Below, one piece after another: positions 36,029-44,894 of a DNA stretch of 64,000 nt (its first letter is position 1; each line of letters begins with the position of its first letter). The stretch is from Streptomyces sp. TLI_171 (lineage in GTDB: Bacteria; Actinomycetota; Actinomycetes; Streptomycetales; Streptomycetaceae), in contig NZ_RAPS01000001.1 in NCBI RefSeq assembly GCF_003610255.1, forward strand, positions 3,224,001 to 3,288,000. Reading direction: 5' to 3'. Made by a program: the position numbers and the translations under genes. Below the pieces are notes generated by a model. The model had not been told where the DNA came from and did not search any database. It worked only from the letters and a program-made list of their open reading frames with translations.

Positions 36029-36973
36029 TCAGGGGCAGCGCACGACCTGCCCGGCGTAGGCCAGGCCGCCGCCGAAGCCGAACAGCAGCACCGGGTCGCC
36101 GCTGTGCAGCTCGCCGCGCTCGACCAGCTTGGACAGGGCGAGCGGGATGGAGGCGGCGGAGGTGTTGCCGGAGTCGACCACGTCCCGGGCGACCACCGCG
36201 TCCTCGGCCAGGCCGAGCTTGCCGGCGATGGCGTCGATGATCCGCAGGTTGGCCTGGTGGGCGACGAAGCCGCGCAGCTCGGACGGGTCGACGCCGGCCT
36301 TCTCGCAGGCCTTGCGGGCCAGCGGGGCGACCTTGGTGGTGGCCCAGCGGAAGACGGTCTGGCCCTGCTGGCTGATGATCGGCTGCCAGCCGCTGATCGC
36401 GACCGCCTCGCCCTTCTCCGGCTCGGAGCCCCACACCACCGGGCCGATGCCGGCCTGCTCGTCGGGGACGGCCTCCAGCACGGCGGCGCCCGCGCCGTCC
36501 CCGAAGATCACGCAGGTGGTGCGGTCGGTCCAGTCGATGATGTCGGACATCCGCTCCACGCCGACCACCACGGCGCGGGTGGCGGCGCCGGCCCGGATCG
36601 CGTGGTCGGCGGTGGCGAGCGCGTAGGAGAAGCCCGAGCAGGCGGTGTTCAGCTCGTACGCGGCCGGGGCGGGGATGCCGAGCCGGGCGGCGACCGCGGC
36701 GGCGGTGTTGGGGCTGCGCTCGACGGCGGTGCAGGTGGCGACGGCGACCAGGTCGATCTGGTCGGGCGTCACGCCCGCGGCGGCCAGCGCCTTCTGCGCG
36801 GCGGCGACCGCGAGGTCGACCAGGGTCTCGTCCTCCGCGATGTGCCGGGTGCGGATGCCGACCCGGGAGCGGATCCACTCGTCGTCGGTGTCGACCATCG
36901 CCGAGAGATCGTCGTTGGTGAGGATCTTCGGCGGCTGGTGGTGGCCCAGCGCCACGATGCGGGAGGCGGTCAT
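36029..36973 (-). CDS. fabH: 3-oxoacyl-ACP synthase III (FabH-type ketosynthase)
   Basis: 314 residues from ATG 36973; a TTG four codons upstream is less likely. The catalytic triad is Cys112 (NTACSGFSY), His239 (VAHQANLRI) and Asn270 (DSGNTSAAS). FabH starts fatty acid synthesis by joining an acyl-CoA to malonyl-ACP. No other fatty-acid gene is adjacent, so this is an additional copy outside the main fab operon. Its starter preference (branched or other acyl) is not readable from the sequence. Confidence 0.92.
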   Translation of the reverse strand: MTASRIVALGHHQPPKILTNDDLSAMVDTDDEWIRSRVGIRTRHIAEDETLVDLAVAAAQKALAAAGVTPDQIDLVAVATCTAVERSPNTAAAVAARLGIPAPAAYELNTACSGFSYALATADHAIRAGAATRAVVVGVERMSDIIDWTDRTTCVIFGDGAGAAVLEAVPDEQAGIGPVVWGSEPEKGEAVAISGWQPIISQQGQTVFRWATTKVAPLARKACEKAGVDPSELRGFVAHQANLRIIDAIAGKLGLAEDAVVARDVVDSGNTSAASIPLALSKLVERGELHSGDPVLLFGFGGGLAYAGQVVRCP

Positions 36974-37069
36974 ACAGCCACTCAACCGGGTTACCGGTGA
37001 GTCGGGCGGTAACGCCCTGGCACAGGATCGGGTGCCGGATGCTGTAGGGCCCTCACAACCGGCCGGTGC

Positions 37070-37981
37070 TCAGGCGGCCAGGGACTGCGCGTCGCCCATC
37101 GCGATCATCGGGTGCAGGGCCGGGTCGAGGGTCTTGATCAGCTCGACCATGTGGTCCTCGGTCAGCGAGATGCAGCCGTGGGTGGGGCCGCCGTGGTCGA
37201 GGTGCAGCCAGATGCCGCCGCCCTTGGCCGCGCCCTGCGGGTAGGTGGTGTCGAGCGGGGAGGTGCCCTCGACCCGGTTGTAGTTGATCGCCACCACGTA
37301 GTCGAAGGACCCGGCCAGCGGCTCGTTGTTGAAGCCCCGGCCGGACATCACGAAGTTCTTGTCCTGGTCGTACGGGAGCTTGGAGCCGGGGTCGGCCTTG
37401 CGGCCGCCGGCGTCGGTGAGCGAGAACAGGCCGATCGGGCTGCGCAGGTCGCCGGACCGGTGGTCGGAGGTCCAGCCCTTGTAGGCGTTGTGCGCGGGCC
37501 AGGCCGCACCGGCCTGCCAGCTGCCGTCGTCACCGCGGGTCCAGAGCGTGACGGTGTTGTCCGAGGAGTCGGCTCCCTTGCCGCTGGCGACCAGCAGCTG
37601 GCGGGTCTCGGCGGGGATCCTGGCCATCCAGTCGGCGCCGAGGCCGGGGATGGCGGTGATCCGGTCCCGGGTGGAGCGGTCCGCGGCGGGGGCCTCGGTG
37701 TGGCCCTCGGCGGCCTGCATCGGGACCACCTCGGCCTCGCGGTCCGGGGCGGCGGTCGCGGTGGCGGGCTGGAAGGTGCGGCCCGGTCCGATGGTGAACC
37801 AGCCGGCCGCCAGGGCCAGCAGGGTCGCGGTGCCGACCGTGAGCTTGCGGGTGCGGCGCGGCTTCGGCTTGCGACGGCGGCTTCGTGCCGCGGCTCGGCC
37901 CTGGGTCTGCTCGGCCTCGTCCCGGGCGGTCGGCGCGGGGGCCGAGCGGCGGTGCGAGGCGGCGCGATGGGAACCGGACAT
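37070..37981 (-). CDS. L,D-transpeptidase family (YkuD-like) membrane-anchored or secreted protein
   Basis: 303 residues from ATG 37981. A long basic cytosolic stretch (about 1-46, RRRKPKPRRTRKLT) precedes one hydrophobic segment at 47-63, so it is anchored or secreted. The catalytic motif is GGPTHGCIS, with His268 and Cys270, typical of YkuD-fold enzymes that make 3-3 peptidoglycan cross-links. Upstream DKNFVMSGRGFNNEP and GIWLHLDH fit the fold. The same fold includes family members of unknown substrate, so cross-linking is inferred. Confidence 0.87.
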   Translation of the reverse strand: MSGSHRAASHRRSAPAPTARDEAEQTQGRAAARSRRRKPKPRRTRKLTVGTATLLALAAGWFTIGPGRTFQPATATAAPDREAEVVPMQAAEGHTEAPAADRSTRDRITAIPGLGADWMARIPAETRQLLVASGKGADSSDNTVTLWTRGDDGSWQAGAAWPAHNAYKGWTSDHRSGDLRSPIGLFSLTDAGGRKADPGSKLPYDQDKNFVMSGRGFNNEPLAGSFDYVVAINYNRVEGTSPLDTTYPQGAAKGGGIWLHLDHGGPTHGCISLTEDHMVELIKTLDPALHPMIAMGDAQSLAA

Positions 37982-38127
37982 GCGGACGATCCTCCCAGAC
38001 CTCGGGGACGCGACGGAACCCGGGCCGTGTGATGAGCCTGTGAGCATACGCGGCCGGAAACGTTTCTTCACTATCCCGCGGACGTCCCGGTGGTGCGCCG
38101 TTTCCCCGCGCGCCCCCGGGGAAACGC

Positions 38128-38167
38128 ACCGCGCCCGGTGGCCGAAAATCGGCCGACCGGGCGCGGT
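38128..38167 (-). terminator. Terminator after mqnE
   Basis: ACCGCGCCCGGTGGCCGA and TCGGCC-G-ACCGGGCGCGGT form an 18-base stem with one bulged base and an AAA loop, 20 bases past the mqnE stop. Confidence 0.8.
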
Positions 38168-38186
38168 GGAACCCACTGGCGGGGCG

Positions 38187-39350
38187 TCAGAGGCGCATGG
38201 CCTGCGGAGTCTCCCGGCGCTGCAGGTCGGGGCCTTCGTACTCGCGGATGACCTCGTAGCGGGTGTTGCGCTCGACCGGGCGGAAGCCGGCGTCCCGGAT
38301 CAGCTGGAGCAGGTCGTCGCGGCCCAGCTTGTTCGGGGTGCCGAAGTTGTCCGCGTCGTGGGTGATCTTGTACTCGACCACCGAGCCGTCCATGTCGTCC
38401 GCGCCGTGGCTGAGCGCCAGCTGGGCGGTGGTGACGCCGTGCATCACCCAGAACACCTTGACGTGCGGGACGTTGTCGAACAGCAGGCGGGACACCGCGA
38501 AGGTCTTCAGCGCCTCGGCGCCGGTGGCCATCTCGGTGCGCTCCATCAGGCGGTTGCGGACCTTGCCGTCCTTGGAGTCGTGGAAGTCGTGCTGGTAGCG
38601 CAGCGGGATGAAGACCTGGAAGCCGCCGGTCTCGTCCTGCAGCTCGCGCAGCCGCAGCACGTGGTCGACCCGGTGGCGGGGCTCCTCGATGTGGCCGTAC
38701 AGCATGGTGGCCGGGGTCTTCAGACCCTTGGAGTGCGCCAGGCGGTGGATCCGCGACCAGTCCTCCCAGTGGGTGTCGTGGTCGACGATGTGCTGGCGGA
38801 CCTCCCAGTCGAAGATCTCCGCGCCGCCGCCGGTCAGCGACTCCAGGCCGGCGTCGATCAGCTCGTCCAGGATCTCACTGGCGCTCAGACCGCTGATCCG
38901 CTCGAACCAGTGGATCTCGGTGGCGGTGAACGCCTTCAGCGAGACGTTCGGCAGCGCCGCCTTCAGCTCCTTCAGCGAGCGCGGGTAGTAGCGCCAGGGC
39001 AGCGTCGGGTGCAGGCCGTTGACGATGTGCAGCTCGGTCAGGGACTCCGACTCCATCGCCTTGGCCAGCCGGACGGCCTCCTCGATGCGCATGGTGTACG
39101 CGTCCTTCTCGCCCGGCTTGCGCTGGAACGAGCAGTACGCGCAGGAGGCGCTGCACACGTTGGTCATGTTGAGGTGGCGGTTGACGTTGAAGTGGACGAC
39201 GTCGCCGTTCTTCTGCGTCCGCACGTGGTGCGCGAGGCCGCCCAGCCAGGCCAGGTCGTCGCTCTCGTAGAGCGCGATCCCGTCCTCGCGGGTCAGCCGC
39301 TCACCGGCGTAGACCTTCGCCTCCAGCTCGCGCTTGAGCCCTGCGTCCAT
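38187..39350 (-). CDS. mqnE: Aminofutalosine synthase MqnE (radical SAM)
   Basis: 387 residues from ATG 39350. The radical SAM cluster motif is Cys66-70-73 (CSASCAYC). The rest matches MqnE, close to what I recall of the S. coelicolor protein: ELHIVNGLHPTLPWRYY, ESLTGGGAEIFDWEVRQ, DNVPHVKVFWVMHG. It joins enolpyruvyl-benzoate to S-adenosylmethionine to give aminofutalosine, the second step of the futalosine route to menaquinone. MqnC is similar, but the motif spacing and termini favour MqnE. mqnP and a UbiD homologue lie 15 kb away. Confidence 0.93.
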   Translation of the reverse strand: MDAGLKRELEAKVYAGERLTREDGIALYESDDLAWLGGLAHHVRTQKNGDVVHFNVNRHLNMTNVCSASCAYCSFQRKPGEKDAYTMRIEEAVRLAKAMESESLTELHIVNGLHPTLPWRYYPRSLKELKAALPNVSLKAFTATEIHWFERISGLSASEILDELIDAGLESLTGGGAEIFDWEVRQHIVDHDTHWEDWSRIHRLAHSKGLKTPATMLYGHIEEPRHRVDHVLRLRELQDETGGFQVFIPLRYQHDFHDSKDGKVRNRLMERTEMATGAEALKTFAVSRLLFDNVPHVKVFWVMHGVTTAQLALSHGADDMDGSVVEYKITHDADNFGTPNKLGRDDLLQLIRDAGFRPVERNTRYEVIREYEGPDLQRRETPQAMRL

Positions 39351-39403
39351 GCGGCGCTCCGCCTCCTTGCGACTTCGATTCGTTGCCGAACCCGAGACTA
39401 CGC

Positions 39404-40366
39404 CTAGGCCGCCAGCAGCTCGGCCAGCAGGGCGGGGTCGAGGTTGCCGCCGCTGACGACGGCCGCGAACACCCGTCCGCCCAGCTCCCCGGCGCGGTGG
39501 AAGTACGCCGCCGGGGCGACCGCGCCGGACGGCTCGGCGACCAGCCGGCCGCGGCGGGCCAGCAGGGCGACGGTGTCCCGGATCTCCTGCTCGGAGACCG
39601 TCACGATGTCGTCCACGTACGCGGTCAGGTGCTCGAACGGGAGCACGCCCACGGACGGGGTGCGCAGGCCGTCGGCGATGGTGCGGTAGGTGTCGGCGAC
39701 CGGCCAGGCGGTGCGCACGCCCTTGCGCAGGCTCTGCTGGGCGTCGGCCGCCAGTTCCGGTTCCACGCCGACCACCCGGACGCCCGGGCAGGCCAGCTTG
39801 ATCGCGGCGGCCGTCCCCGAGATCAGGCCGCCGCCGGAGACCGGCACCAGCACGGTGTCCAGTTCGTCCGGGGCGTCCTCGGCGATCTCCAGCCCGACCG
39901 TGCCCTGCCCCGCGATGACGTAGGGGTCGTCGTACGGCGGAACCCACACGTAGCCGTGCTCGGCGGCCAGCCGGGCCGGGAGGGTGTCGCGCTCCTCCGC
40001 CGTCACGATCACCACCTCGGCGCCGAACGAGCGGGTGTTCTCGATCTTGACGGCGGGCGAGGTGTCGGGCATCACGATCACCGCCTTGATGCCGAGCCGC
40101 TGCGCCGCGTACGCCACCGCCTGGGCGTGGTTGCCGCTGGACTGCGCCACCACTCCCCTGGCCCGCTCCTCCGCGGTGAGCGCGGCCAGCCGGTTGAACG
40201 CCCCGCGGATCTTGAACGCCCCGGTCGGCTGCAGGCTCTCCGGCTTCAGCCACAGCCGGCGGCCGCCGTCCGCCGCCCACGGGCAGGGCAGCAGCGGAGT
40301 GCGGACCGCCGTGCCGGCGATCCGGCGCCGGGCGGCGTGCAGGTCTTCCAGGTCGACCAGGGTCAT
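39404..40366 (-). CDS. Threonine/serine dehydratase (PLP fold II)
   Basis: 320 residues from ATG 40366. The PLP Lys52 is in [10 protein letters not shown], the phosphate-binding glycine loop is [11 protein letters not shown], and [11 protein letters not shown] binds the substrate carboxylate. It lacks the C-terminal ACT-like regulatory domain of biosynthetic IlvA (about 400-500 residues), so it is a catabolic type or a serine racemase-like relative. It deaminates threonine or serine to an oxoacid. The AsnC gene upstream on the same strand may regulate it. Confidence 0.88.
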   Translation of the reverse strand: MTLVDLEDLHAARRRIAGTAVRTPLLPCPWAADGGRRLWLKPESLQPTGAFKIRGAFNRLAALTAEERARGVVAQSSGNHAQAVAYAAQRLGIKAVIVMPDTSPAVKIENTRSFGAEVVIVTAEERDTLPARLAAEHGYVWVPPYDDPYVIAGQGTVGLEIAEDAPDELDTVLVPVSGGGLISGTAAAIKLACPGVRVVGVEPELAADAQQSLRKGVRTAWPVADTYRTIADGLRTPSVGVLPFEHLTAYVDDIVTVSEQEIRDTVALLARRGRLVAEPSGAVAPAAYFHRAGELGGRVFAAVVSGGNLDPALLAELLAA

Positions 40367-40409
40367 GCGGGGCGTCCTCGGCTTCTGACGGGGTGTCGGT
40401 TTTCGGAGG

Positions 40410-40871
40410 CTACTCGCCGAGGTGCAGCGGGAGTTCGCTGACCCGATTCTCCCACTTGGTGGAGAGCACCACCGTGGTCCGGGTGCGCGCCACCCCCTTG
40501 GTGCCGGACAGTCGCTTGACCACCGACTCCAGGCCCTCCACGTCGGGCACCCGCACCTTCAGCATGTACGAGTCGTCACCCGCGATGAACCAGCAGTCCT
40601 CCACCTCCGGGAGGTCCTTCAACCGGTGCGAGACGTCGTCGTGGTCGGCCGCGTCGGTGAGCTGCAGCCCGATCAGGGCCGTCACCCCGTAGCCGAGCGT
40701 CGCCGGATTGACCGTCGCCCGGTAGCCGGTGATCACGCCCGCCTGCTCCAGGCGGTTGATCCGGTCCGTCACGCTCGGCCCGGACAGGCCCACCAGGCGG
40801 CCCAGCTCGGCGTACGAGGCGCGGCCGTTCTCCCGGAGTGCCTGGATGAGCTGTCTGTCCACAGAGTCCAT
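40410..40871 (-). CDS. Lrp/AsnC family transcriptional regulator
   Basis: 153 residues from ATG 40871. The N-terminal helix-turn-helix is YAELGRLVGLSGPSVTDRINRLEQAGVI and the C-terminal RAM domain carries the ligand-binding GDDSYMLKVRVPDVEGLE. Proteins of this family sense amino acids as octamers. It lies 43 bases upstream of the threonine dehydratase gene on the same strand, which suggests control of amino acid breakdown. Confidence 0.92.
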   Translation of the reverse strand: MDSVDRQLIQALRENGRASYAELGRLVGLSGPSVTDRINRLEQAGVITGYRATVNPATLGYGVTALIGLQLTDAADHDDVSHRLKDLPEVEDCWFIAGDDSYMLKVRVPDVEGLESVVKRLSGTKGVARTRTTVVLSTKWENRVSELPLHLGE

Positions 40872-40989
40872 TGCCTGCCGCGTCCTTCCGAACCTCTCCA
40901 GAACCACAGATCATTTTCCGGAATCCAAGGCGCTCCGCGCCGGTCAACCCGGGTATCCCAGAGAACATACTCTCCCGTAACCGGCCCGC

Positions 40990-41667
40990 TCACTCGCCCC
41001 GGCGCGGCCCGCTTTCGCGGTGTCGCCCCGGCGTGCCGGCCGCCTCGCCGAGGCTGCCCGACCAGCGGCGGTACAAGTCGTGCGGCACGCCGACCGCGTC
41101 GAGGACCCGGCCCGCCACGAAATCGACCAGTTCCCGGGCGGTGGAGCCGCCCGCGTAGAACCCCGGCGAGGCCGGGAGCACGACCGCGCCCTGCTCGTCG
41201 AGCGCCACCAGGTGGCGCAGCGTGGTGCCGCTGAGCGGGGTCTCGCGCAGGCAGAGCACCAGCGGGCGGCGCTCCTTCAGGGTGACCGAGGCGGTGCGCT
41301 GGAGGAGGTCCTTGGACAGTCCGAGCGCGATGCCGGCCGCGGCGCCGGTGGTGGCCGGGACCACCAGCATGCCCTTGGCGGGGTAGGAGCCGGAGGACGG
41401 GCCGGCCGCGAAGTCCCCCGCGGACCAGTGCCGGACGCCGCTCAGCTCCTCCTCCGGCACGTCCAGCCACCGGGCGAGGTCGGCCTGCCAGTGCGCGTCC
41501 CGGAAGGAGATCCCGGTCTCGTCCAGGATGGTCAGCCGTGCGGCCCGGCTCACGATCAGGTCGACGGCCTCGCCGGCCGTGAGCAGCGCGCGGATCACCG
41601 AAGCGGCGTAGGGGGTGCCGCTGGCGCCGGACACGCCGACGACCCAGGGCTTGCGGGTGGGGCTCAT
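40990..41667 (-). CDS. UbiX-like flavin prenyltransferase
   Basis: 225 residues from ATG 41667; an in-frame ATG at 41676 is possible. The Rossmann-like flavoprotein motifs are VVGVSGASGTPYA at the N terminus, VVPATTGAAAGIALGLSKDLLQRTASV and the RRPLVLCLRETPLSGTTLRHL strand. UbiX makes the prenylated FMN cofactor that UbiD decarboxylases need. The UbiD homologue at 55,913 is the likely partner in menaquinone synthesis. The C terminus is extended and basic. It is divergent from the cyclase-family gene with symmetric start regions. Confidence 0.88.
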   Translation of the reverse strand: MSPTRKPWVVGVSGASGTPYAASVIRALLTAGEAVDLIVSRAARLTILDETGISFRDAHWQADLARWLDVPEEELSGVRHWSAGDFAAGPSSGSYPAKGMLVVPATTGAAAGIALGLSKDLLQRTASVTLKERRPLVLCLRETPLSGTTLRHLVALDEQGAVVLPASPGFYAGGSTARELVDFVAGRVLDAVGVPHDLYRRWSGSLGEAAGTPGRHRESGPRRGE

Positions 41668-41734
41668 GCCACCCATTGTCCGACGGCTCCGGGGGCCGGC
41701 GAGCGCGCGGGTCCGCTGCACAATGGGTGGCATG
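41665..41734. promoter_or_regulatory. Symmetric divergent start region: 15-base inverted repeat containing both start codons
   Basis: ACAATGGGTGGCATG occurs on the plus strand at 41720-41734 and on the minus strand at 41679-41665. Each copy ends with the ATG of its gene (41732 plus, 41667 minus). The ACAAT lies where a -10 box for a leaderless transcript would be, about seven bases before each ATG. The copies may be a shared operator or duplicated promoters. Confidence 0.5.
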
Positions 41735-42472
41735 GCAGCCGTGTTGGTGGATCTGACGCATCCGGTGGTGTCCGGGATGCCGGTGTATCCGGGGGACCCG
41801 GGGGTGGAGTTGCGAGCGGCGTTGACGGCCGAGGTGGAGGGGGTGAACGTGCTGGCGGTGCACCTGGGGTCGCAGACCGGGACGCACGTGGACGCGCCGT
41901 ACCACCTGGACGTGCGCTGGCCGACGCTGGACGGGTTGCCCTTGGAGCTGTTCACCGGTCCCGCGGTGGTGGTGGACCTGCGGGAGGTGCCGGCCCGCGG
42001 CGAGGTGACGGCTGATCACCTGGCCGGTGCGCTGGCGGTGTCGGGGCCGGGGACGGTCCTGCTGCTGGCCACGGGGTGGCCCAAGTACTGGGGCACGGAC
42101 CGGTACTTCGCGCACCCGTACCTGACGGAGGAGGCGGCGGAGGCGATCGTCGCGGCGGGGGTGCGCACCGTCGGGGTGGACGCCCTGTCGGTGGACCCGA
42201 CGCCTGACCCGGGGCCGTCGAATCCGGAAGTGGCGAGCCTGCTGGCGGAGTTGGCGGACGAGCACGATCCGGAGCCGGAGCAGGCGACGCTGGCGGCGCA
42301 CCGGGTGCTGCTGGGGCCCGAGGGCGGCGGGGTGATCGCGGAGAACCTGACGGACCTGACGCTGCTGCTGGAGGCGCAGGCGGCGGGGGCGCCGGTGGAG
42401 GTGTCGCTGTTCCCGTTGCGGTTGACGGCGGCGGACGGGGCGCCGGTGCGGGCGGTGGCACGGATCGGCTGA
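41732..42472 (+). CDS. Cyclase-family metal-dependent hydrolase (kynurenine formamidase-like)
   Basis: 246 residues from ATG 41732. The family signature HLGSQTGTHVDAPYH (metal ligands His, His, Asp) is at about 48-62, and a later VGVDALSVDP motif completes the site. Members include bacterial arylformamidases and isatin hydrolases. No tryptophan genes are adjacent, so substrate is open. Divergent from the UbiX-like gene. Confidence 0.87.
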   Translation: MAAVLVDLTHPVVSGMPVYPGDPGVELRAALTAEVEGVNVLAVHLGSQTGTHVDAPYHLDVRWPTLDGLPLELFTGPAVVVDLREVPARGEVTADHLAGALAVSGPGTVLLLATGWPKYWGTDRYFAHPYLTEEAAEAIVAAGVRTVGVDALSVDPTPDPGPSNPEVASLLAELADEHDPEPEQATLAAHRVLLGPEGGGVIAENLTDLTLLLEAQAAGAPVEVSLFPLRLTAADGAPVRAVARIG

Positions 42473-42546
42473 GGGTGGCTCAACGGTGGCCACCCGCCCG
42501 CGACTTGGTCTAGACCATCCCGGGAACGCCCCGCTAGGCTCGCGCC

Positions 42547-43314
42547 ATGCCTGAGATCGTCGGTGTGGTCGAGCGCTTGTGGCGCTATCCCGTGAAGTCC
42601 GCGGGCGGCGAGTTGCTCCACTCCGTCGAGGTGGAGGAGCGCGGCCTGGTCGGCGACCGCCTGTACGCGGTGCGGGACGGGGCCGGGAAGCTGGGCTCGG
42701 GCAAGAACACCCGCCGCTTCCGGCGGATCGACGGCCTGCTGCGGCTGAGCGCCCGGCTCGGGACCCGGATCGACGGGCCGGAGCTGTTCGACCCGCTGGG
42801 CATGCCGGTGCCGGACCCGAACGCGTTCCTGCGCGCCTACCTGGAGCAGGAGGACGTGGAGCTGGCCCGCGAGGACGCGGTGTCGCACTTCGACGAGCTG
42901 CCGGTGAGCGTGCTGACCACGGCGACCCTGGACTGGGTGGCGCAGGCGGTGCCGTCGGCGGTGGTGGACGAGCGGAGGTTCCGGCCGAACGTCCTGCTGC
43001 GGACGCCGCCGGGGACCCCGCCGTTCGTCGAGGACTCCTGGTACGGCCGGGAGGCGAAGGTGAAGGGCGGGGCGCGCCTGGCCTTCGTCCGGCCCAGCGT
43101 GCGGTGCGCGATGGTCGGGGCGGCGCAGCCCGGACTGCCGCACGCGCCGGAGATCCTGAAGACCCTGGCGCACGAACGGGACACCGAGCTGGCCGCGCTG
43201 GCGACGGTGTCCCGTCCGGGCGCGCTGCGGGTCGGGGACGCGCTGCAGCTGGCCCGAGCCGTCAGTCCGGCCGGCGCGGGACCAGGCAGAACGGGTGCCC
43301 GGCCGGGTCGGTGA
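42547..43314 (+). CDS. MOSC domain protein
   Basis: 255 residues from ATG 42547. An N-terminal MOSC-N beta barrel (VVERLWRYPVKSAGGE...GLVGDRLYAV) and a MOSC domain ending PSVRCAMV with the conserved Cys. MOSC proteins bind the molybdenum cofactor or transfer sulfur; related mARC enzymes reduce N-hydroxylated compounds. No redox partner is adjacent. Its 3' end overlaps the convergent VOC gene by 53 bases. Confidence 0.88.
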   Translation: MPEIVGVVERLWRYPVKSAGGELLHSVEVEERGLVGDRLYAVRDGAGKLGSGKNTRRFRRIDGLLRLSARLGTRIDGPELFDPLGMPVPDPNAFLRAYLEQEDVELAREDAVSHFDELPVSVLTTATLDWVAQAVPSAVVDERRFRPNVLLRTPPGTPPFVEDSWYGREAKVKGGARLAFVRPSVRCAMVGAAQPGLPHAPEILKTLAHERDTELAALATVSRPGALRVGDALQLARAVSPAGAGPGRTGARPGR

Positions 43315-43639
43315 ACACGCCCCACCGCTCGTAGCGGGTCCTGAGCTCGGCGCCGAGTTCGATCACCTGGGCGGCGGCGGTCTCGAAGTCCTCGACGTCG
43401 ATGTCCAGGTGGAACTGCTGCGGATGGGCCGGGTCCGGCCAGATCGGCGGGCGGAAGTCCTCGACCCGCTGGAAGGCGAGCACCCGGCCGTCGGGCAGGT
43501 GGACGGTGGACCACTCCTCGTCGAGCGACCAGCGCGGGTCGGGCCGGTCGACCTCGCCGCCGAGCAGGGCCGCGTAGAACTGCGCCAGGCCCGCCGGGTA
43601 GTGGCAGTCCAGCACCACGCACTGCAGTGTGCCGATCAT
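43262..43639 (-). CDS. VOC (glyoxalase/dioxygenase-fold) family protein
   Basis: 125 residues from ATG 43639. Two beta-alpha-beta-beta-beta units with CVVLDCHYPAGLAQFYAALLG and QQFHLDIDVEDFETAAAQVIELGA, and the C-terminal GVFTDPAGHPFCLV, are typical of the glyoxalase-like group found widely in actinomycetes. Probable metal ligands are few, so it may bind rather than turn over a substrate. Function unknown. Confidence 0.88.
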   Translation of the reverse strand: MIGTLQCVVLDCHYPAGLAQFYAALLGGEVDRPDPRWSLDEEWSTVHLPDGRVLAFQRVEDFRPPIWPDPAHPQQFHLDIDVEDFETAAAQVIELGAELRTRYERWGVFTDPAGHPFCLVPRRPD

Positions 43640-43849
43640 CGTGCTCCCCGTTCCGCTCGTGAGGGTCCGCCTTCCAGCATGGCGCATCGCCCCGGCGGGT
43701 GGCGGTTCATTGATCGGAGCCGGTGTCGGCGCAGGTCCGCGGGGTTCCCGACGGGCCGTCAGGTGGCGTAATGGTGCGGCAACGAAAACCGGGCCCGACC
43801 GCCCCTAGGGTTGCCGCGGACAGCGCAGCCGAGGGCCGGAGCAGACCCG

Positions 43850-44614
43850 ATGACCAGCGAGAACCCCGTTCGCAAGCAGAGCAGCGCGGGCGCCAGGAGG
43901 CCGCGGGCCGACCGGGCCCGGCAGGTCGCCGACGTGCTGCGCCAGCAGGTGCTGAGCGAGGCGTTCGGGACCGGGCCGCTGCCGCACGAGGACGTGCTGG
44001 CGAAGGAGTTCGGCGCGTCCAGGAACACCGTGCGACAGGCCCTTGACCTGCTGCGCGGGGAGGGCCTGGTGCGCCGGGTGCCGGGCTCGGGGACGCTGGC
44101 GGCGGCGGAGAAGGTGCCGCACGGGCTGAACCGGCTGGAGGGCCTCGCGGAGACCCTGCACGAGCACGGCGAGGTACTGAACGAGGTCCGCTCGTTCGGG
44201 CCGGTCCGGGCGCCGGGGGCGGTGGCCCGCCGGTTCGGGCTACCGGACGGCGCGGACGTGGTGTACGTGGAGCGGCTGCGCCGGCTGAACGGGCTGCCGC
44301 TGTCGCTGGACCTGACCTACCTGGCCCCCGACATCGGCGCGCTGCTGAAGCCCGCCGACCTCGCCCACCGGGACGTGTTCCGGCTGATCGAGGAGGCGGC
44401 GGGCCAGCCGCTGGGCGCCGCCGACATCACCCTGGAGGCCGTCAACGCCGACGCGCACTCCGCCACCGTGCTCGAAGTCCCGCGCGGGGCCGCCCTGTTG
44501 ATGCTGGAGCGGCTGACCACACTGGCCGACGGACGGCCCGTCGACCTGGAGTACGTGCGCTTCCGCGGCGACCGGCTGGCCATGCGCGGCCGGCTGCTCC
44601 GCGACCTGCTCTGA
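43850..44614 (+). CDS. GntR/HutC family transcriptional regulator
   Basis: 254 residues from ATG 43850, with GGAG upstream. The N-terminal winged helix has EDVLAKEFGASRNTVRQALDLLRGEGLVRRVPGSGT; the C-terminal UTRA domain (about 95-250) binds a small ligand, with FGLPDGADVVYVERLRRLNGLPLSLDLTYL. It starts a string of genes, 40 bases before the ferredoxin gene, so it most likely regulates the transport and redox module. Confidence 0.92.
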   Translation: MTSENPVRKQSSAGARRPRADRARQVADVLRQQVLSEAFGTGPLPHEDVLAKEFGASRNTVRQALDLLRGEGLVRRVPGSGTLAAAEKVPHGLNRLEGLAETLHEHGEVLNEVRSFGPVRAPGAVARRFGLPDGADVVYVERLRRLNGLPLSLDLTYLAPDIGALLKPADLAHRDVFRLIEEAAGQPLGAADITLEAVNADAHSATVLEVPRGAALLMLERLTTLADGRPVDLEYVRFRGDRLAMRGRLLRDLL

Positions 44615-44654
44615 CCTGGAACGAACCGACCTTCCTCACCCTGGAGTTGGACCG

Positions 44655-44882
44655 ATGGCGCTCGCCGAGCACCGCACCGACGTGCCCGTGACCATCGATG
44701 CCTCGCTGTGCATCGCCGGCTGCACGCTCTGCGTCGAGATGTGTCCGCTGGACTCGCTGGCCATCGACGAGCAGAGCGGCACCGCGTACATGCACGTGGA
44801 CGAGTGCTGGTACTGCGGCCCCTGCGCCGCCCGCTGCCCCACCGGGGCGGTCACCGTCAACATGCCCTACCTGATTCGCTGA
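44655..44882 (+). CDS. Two-cluster ferredoxin, AprB-like
   Basis: 75 residues from ATG 44655. The two motifs, CIAGCTLCVEMCP (CX3CX2CX3CP, one base residue more than usual) and CWYCGPCAARCP, bind two [4Fe-4S] clusters. The layout with the long first spacing resembles the ferredoxin part of adenylyl-sulfate reductase beta subunits. It probably delivers electrons to the flavoprotein encoded at 47,796. Confidence 0.88.
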   Translation: MALAEHRTDVPVTIDASLCIAGCTLCVEMCPLDSLAIDEQSGTAYMHVDECWYCGPCAARCPTGAVTVNMPYLIR

Positions 44883-44894
44883 GGATGCGTCGAA

